In this document: piece after piece, positions 8,642-12,135 of the stretch
Layout of the letters: the number at the start of each line of letters is the position of its first letter
How positions within the stretch are numbered: the first letter of the stretch is position 1
Source of the DNA: Rubritepida sp.
GTDB taxonomy: Bacteria > Pseudomonadota > Alphaproteobacteria > Acetobacterales > Acetobacteraceae
Assembly: GCA_014376425.1 (NCBI GenBank)
Contig: JACMRO010000153.1
Span: 1-12,135 of the forward strand
Direction of reading: 5' to 3'
DNA length: 12,135 nt
Made by a program: the position numbers and the translations under genes
Notes under the pieces: model-generated
The model's database searches: none
What the model was told of the DNA's origin: nothing
What the model saw: the letters and a program-made list of their open reading frames with translations, nothing else

Positions 8642-9485
8642 CGAGCCAGGATTCGCAACAGGCTTTGGCGAGGACGCGAACGCGCCGGATATAGGCTTCC
8701 CGCTCGGCCACGGAGATGGCGCCCCGGGCGTCGAGGAGATTGAAGCGGTGACTGGCCTTGATGCAATGGTCATAGGCAGGAAGCGCCAGTCTTCGCCCCA
8801 CCAACGCCAGGCATTCTCGTTCCGCATCCTCGAATTGCCGCGTCAAAACATCCACATCGGCGAACTCAAAGTTATGCGCGCTGAACTCGCGCTCGGCACG
8901 TAAAAAGACATCGCCATAGGTGACGCCAGCATCGTTGAACCGCAGATCGTACACATTCTCCACGCCCTGGATGTACATCGCCAGGCGTTCCAGGCCGTAA
9001 GTGAGTTCGCAGCTGGGCACTTCGCAAGCGATGCCACCCACCTGCTGAAAGTAGGTGAACTGGGTAACCTCCATGCCATCGCACCAGACTTCCCAGCCAA
9101 GCCCCCATGCCCCAAGCGTGGGGCTTTCCCAGTCATCCTCGACGAAACGGATGTCGTGCAACGCGGGATCGAGACCCAACTCACGGTAGCTTCCAAGCAG
9201 CAGAGCCTGTGCGTCCTGCGGGCTCGGCTTCAGGATCACCTGGTACTGATAGTAGTGCTGCAACCGATTGGGGTTCTCGCCATACCGGCCATCGGAAGGG
9301 CGCCTGGAAGGCTGGACGTAGGCCGCTTTCCATGGCGCCGCCCCCAACGCGCGCAGCGTGGTCGCGGGATGGAATGTGCCTGCCCCCATTTCCATGTCGT
9401 ATGGCTGCAGAATCAGGCAGCCCTGCGCGGACCAATAGCGATGCAAGGTCAGGATCATGTCCTGGAAGCTGAGGGGTGAGGGCAT
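8628..9485 (-). CDS. glyQ: glycine--tRNA ligase alpha subunit
   Basis: This is the catalytic alpha subunit of alpha2beta2 glycyl-tRNA synthetase, a class II enzyme that activates glycine with ATP and charges tRNA(Gly) in the cytoplasm. From ATG at 9485 it has 285 residues, near the usual 290-300. Motif 2 is seen as AAYVQPSRRPSDGRYGENPN (about 54-73), and motif 3 as GLERLAMYIQG (164-174). The blocks DIRFVEDDWESPTLGAWGLG and GMEVTQFTYFQQVGG are near-identical to E. coli GlyQ. The start is chosen because family members begin about 6-10 residues before FQD. A GTG at 9539 would add 18 unconserved residues but has a better AGGA Shine-Dalgarno, so it remains possible. The gene heads the run with the small ORF, glyS and ppdK, and is divergent from hisB. 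The C-terminus ends soon after the last conserved block, slightly shorter than in E. coli. Confidence 0.96.
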   Translation of the reverse strand: MPSPLSFQDMILTLHRYWSAQGCLILQPYDMEMGAGTFHPATTLRALGAAPWKAAYVQPSRRPSDGRYGENPNRLQHYYQYQVILKPSPQDAQALLLGSYRELGLDPALHDIRFVEDDWESPTLGAWGLGWEVWCDGMEVTQFTYFQQVGGIACEVPSCELTYGLERLAMYIQGVENVYDLRFNDAGVTYGDVFLRAEREFSAHNFEFADVDVLTRQFEDAERECLALVGRRLALPAYDHCIKASHRFNLLDARGAISVAEREAYIRRVRVLAKACCESWLDQAA

Positions 9486-9649
9486 CGAGCTCTGGCAGTT
9501 GGACGATCCATGCATAGCTGTGAGTGCGGCGGTAGTCACGCTGTCCTGGCGTGGCTACCGGGGGGCGAGGTATTGGCACGGGCTTATCGCCATAGCGCCA
9601 ACCCGTGCCGTGCTGGCCAAGCCCCTTCCTTTGGGCCTATTACGCGAGC
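9486..9649. promoter_or_regulatory. Divergent glyQ/hisB spacer
   Basis: This 164-base spacer should contain promoters for both the glyQ run (minus) and the his run (plus). No confident sigma-70 hexamer pair was found on either strand. There is no His-codon-rich leader peptide before hisB, so classical histidine attenuation is not supported. The only clear structure is the inverted repeat listed separately. Confidence 0.4.
9575..9609. repeat. perfect 8-bp inverted repeat upstream of hisB
   Basis: GGCACGGG at 9575-9582 and CCCGTGCC at 9602-9609 are exact reverse complements separated by 19 bases. The intervening sequence also contains CGCCA twice, spaced by TAG. The repeat ends 40 bases before the chosen hisB ATG and lies upstream of both glyQ start candidates. 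It could be an operator for a dimeric regulator or an RNA hairpin in one leader. It has no U-run, so it is not an intrinsic terminator. A chance origin is possible in such GC-rich sequence. Confidence 0.4.
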
Positions 9650-10258
9650 ATGCAAGCTGCTTTTCCCCGCCGAGCCGAGGTGACGCGGAACACGGTCGAG
9701 ACCCGCATCGATGTCGCGATTGACCTGGATGGTTCGGGGCGGGCCGAGATCGCAACGGGCATCGGTTTTCTGGACCATATGTTGCACGCGCTGGCCCGGC
9801 ACTCCCTCATCGACATCAAGCTGCGCGCAGAGGGCGACTTGCAGGTCGACGCCCATCATACGACGGAGGATTGCGGGATCGTCCTCGGCCAGGCGCTTCG
9901 GCAGGCGCTGAGCGAAAAGCGAGGGATCCAGCGTTACGGGCATGCGGTCGTGCCGATGGATGAGGCTCTGGCCGAGGCTGCCATCGATCTGTCCGGGCGG
10001 CCCTTCCTCGTCTGGCAGGTCACATTCCCGCACAGCAGGCTCGGCGAGATGGATACCGAGCTTTTCGAGGAGTTCTTTCGCGCCTTCGCGATGAATGCTG
10101 GCTTGGCGCTGCACATGGTGCTGCGGCATGGCCACAACGCGCACCACATCGCGGAGGCGTGCTTCAAGGCCGCAGCGCGGGCGTTGCGGGAAGCAGTCCA
10201 ACTGGATGGCCGGATGCCTGACACAGTGCCGTCGACCAAAGGTGTGCTGGAGGCGTGA
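9650..10258 (+). CDS. hisB: imidazoleglycerol-phosphate dehydratase
   Basis: HisB dehydrates imidazole glycerol phosphate to imidazole acetol phosphate, the sixth step of histidine biosynthesis. This is the monofunctional form: 202 residues, with no phosphatase domain as in the E. coli bifunctional protein. The two metal-binding repeats are clear, DAHHTTEDCGI (67-77) and GHNAHHIAEACFKA (161-174), together with GFLDHML (39-45) and the C-terminal PSTKG. The N-terminal RRAEVTRNTVET block sets the reading frame. ATG at 9650 gives a typical length. The frame extends to a GTG at 9605, but that codon lies inside the inverted repeat and would add unconserved residues. No strong Shine-Dalgarno is seen before the ATG. 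The TGA overlaps the next gene's ATG by one base, the first of four tight junctions in the his run. Confidence 0.96.
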   Translation: MQAAFPRRAEVTRNTVETRIDVAIDLDGSGRAEIATGIGFLDHMLHALARHSLIDIKLRAEGDLQVDAHHTTEDCGIVLGQALRQALSEKRGIQRYGHAVVPMDEALAEAAIDLSGRPFLVWQVTFPHSRLGEMDTELFEEFFRAFAMNAGLALHMVLRHGHNAHHIAEACFKAAARALREAVQLDGRMPDTVPSTKGVLEA

Positions 10259-10602
10259 TGCACGTCTTCACCGTGCATGTCCCGCCACCCGGCCGGGCGG
10301 CCCCGACCCGATTCATTCCGGAGGGCTTTTCGGTCCGGGCGCTGCTGCTGGGGCCTTTGTGGCTGCTGCGTCACGGCGCCTGGCCTTTCGCCCTGCTCGC
10401 GCTCGCCGCGTTGGCTGTCCTGCCTTGGCAGGCTTGGCCCGGTGTTGCGCTCCTCTCCGGACTTTGTGGGCATGATGCGCGGCGCGCCATGCTCCGCTGG
10501 AGCGGTTGGCGGCTCGATGACGTGGTCGTGGGGCCTGATGGCGAACAGGCCGAAATGCGTTGGCGCGACGGCCAAGCCCAGCAGGGTCTGCCCCGCGCAT
10601 GA
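10258..10602 (+). CDS. DUF2628-like small membrane protein
   Basis: This 114-residue protein has an N-terminal VHVPPPGRAAP stretch, then FIPEGFSVRALLLGPLWLLRHGAW (about 20-42), a pattern matching DUF2628-type proteins. Next comes a hydrophobic stretch from about 42 to 71 that could form one or two short membrane helices, and a charged C-terminal tail of about 40 residues. No catalytic motif is visible and no function is known for the family. ATG at 10258 is chosen because it gives a 1-base overlap with the hisB stop; a GTG at 10255 directly before it is also in frame. The end overlaps hisH by four bases (ATGA). It is therefore almost surely co-translated with hisB and hisH, though nothing in the protein suggests a step in histidine synthesis. 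Family assignment is by recognition of the motif only. Confidence 0.8.
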   Translation: MHVFTVHVPPPGRAAPTRFIPEGFSVRALLLGPLWLLRHGAWPFALLALAALAVLPWQAWPGVALLSGLCGHDARRAMLRWSGWRLDDVVVGPDGEQAEMRWRDGQAQQGLPRA

Positions 10603-11249
10603 TCGTGGCGGTGGTCGATTCCGGTTCAGGCAACCTGAACTCGGTCGCCCGCGCCCTGACCCGGGCTGGGGAGTTGGCTGGCCTGGCGCCCGAAATCCGC
10701 ATCACGCGGGATGCAGAGCAGGTGCGCCTGGCCGACCGGGTCGTCCTTCCCGGGCAAGGCGCTTTTGCCGCCTGCCGCGCAGGACTGGCCGCCCTTACAG
10801 GCATGACCGAGGCGTTGGCCGAGGTCGGTCTGCGCCGCGCCCGCCCTTTGCTCGGCATCTGCGTCGGCATGCAGCTTTTGGCCGAGCGTGGATTGGAGCA
10901 TGGGCCTGTCGACGGCCTGGCCTGGCTCCCCGGCGAAATAGCGCCGATGGACCCCCGGGACGAGTGGGGCGCGCCTTTGCCCCTGCCCCAGATGGGATGG
11001 AACAGATTGCGCCCGAATGCCCGCCACCCGCTGCTGGCCCGCCTGCCCGATGAGCCCTACGGCTACTTCGTGCATTCCTTTGCCTGGCGTGGGGGTAACC
11101 CTGCGGATATTCTGGCCACTGCAGTTTATGGGGGTGAGGTGACCGCCATGATCGGGCGCGGAAACCTGGTGGGGACGCAATTCCATGTCGAGAAGAGCGG
11201 GATGACGGGGCTGTCCATCCTCCGTAATTTTCTTGCCTGGACACCGTGA
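10599..11249 (+). CDS. hisH: imidazole glycerol phosphate synthase, glutamine amidotransferase subunit
   Basis: HisH hydrolyses glutamine and passes ammonia to HisF, which makes imidazole glycerol phosphate and AICAR. The product has 216 residues, a normal class I glutaminase length. The nucleophile is Cys88 in LLGICVGMQLL, and the rest of the triad is His196 and Glu198 in GTQFHVEKSG. The N-terminus MIVAVVDSGSGNLNSV is typical. Two positions differ from the commonest bacterial sequences: the oxyanion-strand PGVGAF reads PGQGAF (51-56), and FHPEKS reads FHVEKS. The triad is intact, so activity is expected. ATG at 10599 overlaps the previous stop by four bases; an earlier in-frame ATG at 10560 would add 13 unconserved residues inside the upstream gene. 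The TGA overlaps the next gene's GTG by four bases. HisF is not in the window and probably lies downstream of hisA. Confidence 0.96.
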   Translation: MIVAVVDSGSGNLNSVARALTRAGELAGLAPEIRITRDAEQVRLADRVVLPGQGAFAACRAGLAALTGMTEALAEVGLRRARPLLGICVGMQLLAERGLEHGPVDGLAWLPGEIAPMDPRDEWGAPLPLPQMGWNRLRPNARHPLLARLPDEPYGYFVHSFAWRGGNPADILATAVYGGEVTAMIGRGNLVGTQFHVEKSGMTGLSILRNFLAWTP

Positions 11250-11809
11250 CAGAGCCCGCCGACCACAGACCCCCGGTCATATCGGTCGAGCGTTGCGAGC
11301 GCATAACCGAGACAGAGCTCATGGAACTCTGCGAGGCCACCAATGCCGCCATCATCGAGGGCGGTGGGTTCGGCTGGCTCGAGCCACAGGGCCAGGACAT
11401 CTTGATGCGGCATTTCAGGGGTGTCCTGCTGGTGCCCGAGCGCGAGCTTTTCCTGGCCAAGCTGAATGGCCGGGTCGTCGGCAGCGCTCAGCTGGTGCGG
11501 CCGCCCCGCAACAACGAGGCGCAGGCCATCGGGGCGCAGCTGACCCATGCTTATGTGGCACCCTACGCGCGGGGCTTCGGCCTGGCACGCTCTCTGGTCC
11601 GCTTCGTGGAGGACCGCGCCGCCGCCCTTGGTCATCGCGTGCTCAACCTAGATGTGCGCGAAACGCAGTTGGCCGCCATCCAGATCTTCGAGGCGCTGGG
11701 ATACACAAGGTGGGGCACGCACCCGGCCTATGCGCGTGTGAAGGGGCGGACCGTTCAGGGCCATTTTTTCCTTCGCGTGATTGAATCCCCGCGGCGAAAG
11801 GGGGATTGA
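11246..11809 (+). CDS. GNAT-family N-acetyltransferase in the his operon
   Basis: This 187-residue protein shows the Gcn5-related acetyltransferase fold. Strand-4 motif A reads HAYVAPYARGFGLARSLV (about 101-118), with the acetyl-CoA pyrophosphate loop RGFGLA at 109-114. It is followed by LNLDVRETQLAAIQIFEALG (133-152), the usual beta5-alpha4 segment. The family transfers an acetyl group from acetyl-CoA to an amine; the acceptor cannot be read from sequence. The GTG start at 11246 overlaps the hisH stop by four bases (GTGA), and its TGA overlaps the hisA ATG by one base, so it is tightly built into the operon. Possible roles include acetylating a pathway intermediate, modifying a protein, or detoxifying an unrelated amine; none is shown. 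A role in histidine synthesis itself is not expected, since no acetylation step is known in the pathway. Confidence 0.88.
   Translation: MTEPADHRPPVISVERCERITETELMELCEATNAAIIEGGGFGWLEPQGQDILMRHFRGVLLVPERELFLAKLNGRVVGSAQLVRPPRNNEAQAIGAQLTHAYVAPYARGFGLARSLVRFVEDRAAALGHRVLNLDVRETQLAAIQIFEALGYTRWGTHPAYARVKGRTVQGHFFLRVIESPRRKGD
11797..11804 (+). promoter_or_regulatory. strong hisA ribosome binding site
   Basis: AAAGGGGG lies four bases before the hisA ATG, inside the last codons of the acetyltransferase gene. It is the clearest Shine-Dalgarno in the his run and fixes the hisA start. Confidence 0.7.
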
Positions 11810-12135
11810 TGTTCACTCTCTACCCAGCCATCGACCTCAAGGCGGGCGAGGTTGTCCGCCTGAAGCGCGGGGTCATGACCGAGGCGACCGTCTACGCCCG
11901 GCAGCCAGCGGACCAGGCGAAAATCTTCGCCGCGCTGGGCTTCACGTGGCTGCATGTCGTTGACCTGGACGGCGCCTTCGCGGGGAACCCCGCCAACGCC
12001 GGAGCTGTAAAGTCCATCATTGCGGCAACCACCGTTCCCATTCAGCTGGGTGGTGGCATCCGTACCCTGGCCACTGCCGAAGCCTGGCTGGAGGCGGGCG
12101 TCAGCCGAATCATTCTGGGGAGCGTGGCAGTCAAG
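11809..12135 (+). CDS. hisA: phosphoribosylformimino-AICAR phosphate isomerase (5' part only)
   Basis: HisA catalyses the Amadori-type isomerisation of ProFAR to PRFAR, the substrate of HisF-HisH. The window holds 109 codons of about 240. The beta/alpha-barrel N-terminal half is plain: LYPAIDLKAGEVVRL with the catalytic Asp in AIDL (about residue 9), LHVVDLDGAF (about 48-57), and the phosphate-binding GGGIRT near residue 84. The reading ends in ILGSVAVK, just before the second-half catalytic residue. The ATG overlaps the upstream TGA by one base and has a strong AAAGGGGG Shine-Dalgarno. The truncation is due to the window end, not to a mutation. The usual alphaproteobacterial order would place hisF next. 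Confidence 0.96.
   Translation, partial: MFTLYPAIDLKAGEVVRLKRGVMTEATVYARQPADQAKIFAALGFTWLHVVDLDGAFAGNPANAGAVKSIIAATTVPIQLGGGIRTLATAEAWLEAGVSRIILGSVAVK

Noticed and set aside
9540..9649. Histidine attenuator or leader peptide before hisB
   Set aside because: No short ORF with a run of His codons and no terminator with a U-run is present.
9584..10201. 205-codon minus-strand open frame opposite hisB
   Set aside because: It is a shadow of the conserved hisB metal-binding repeats on the other strand.
1..12135. Mobile element, defence island, CRISPR or RNA gene
   Set aside because: No transposase, integrase, direct-repeat array, tRNA cloverleaf or rRNA segment was seen. Gene content and base composition look uniformly chromosomal.

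Overview
The window looks like chromosomal core sequence from a GC-rich alphaproteobacterium. Rhodospirillales, perhaps Acetobacteraceae, is the best guess. This rests on strong G/C bias at third codon positions, a bacterial Suv3-like helicase, linkage of glyQ, glyS and ppdK, and a his cluster ordered hisB, DUF2628-like gene, hisH, GNAT gene, hisA. The lineage is an inference; no rRNA or other marker is present. No tRNA, CRISPR array, insertion sequence, prophage or integrase was seen.

Layout: (1) Positions 1-2468, minus strand: an 822-codon, 3'-truncated gene for a Suv3/MgpS-like superfamily 2 RNA helicase whose C-terminal tail lies outside the window. (2) Positions 2555-3682, plus strand: an MFS transporter of the HcaT-like type, divergent from the helicase. 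(3) Positions 9485 down to 3684, minus strand: an operon-like run of glyQ (glycyl-tRNA synthetase alpha), a possible 43-codon small ORF, glyS (beta) and ppdK (pyruvate, phosphate dikinase). ppdK ends one base from the end of the convergent transporter gene. (4) Positions 9650-12135, plus strand: a histidine biosynthesis operon, divergent from glyQ, in which every junction overlaps by 1 or 4 bases. It reads hisB, a small DUF2628-like membrane protein, hisH, a GNAT acetyltransferase, and hisA (cut by the window end).

Together the genes cover glycine tRNA charging, pyruvate/PEP interconversion, the middle of the histidine pathway (HisA isomerase, HisH glutaminase partner of HisF, HisB dehydratase), RNA metabolism and one transporter of unknown substrate. 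No clearly new defence or mobile system is visible. The less ordinary points are the small ORF that exactly tiles the glyQ-glyS gap, a hairpin at its start, two non-histidine genes translationally interleaved with his genes, and a perfect 8-bp inverted repeat in the glyQ/hisB divergent spacer.
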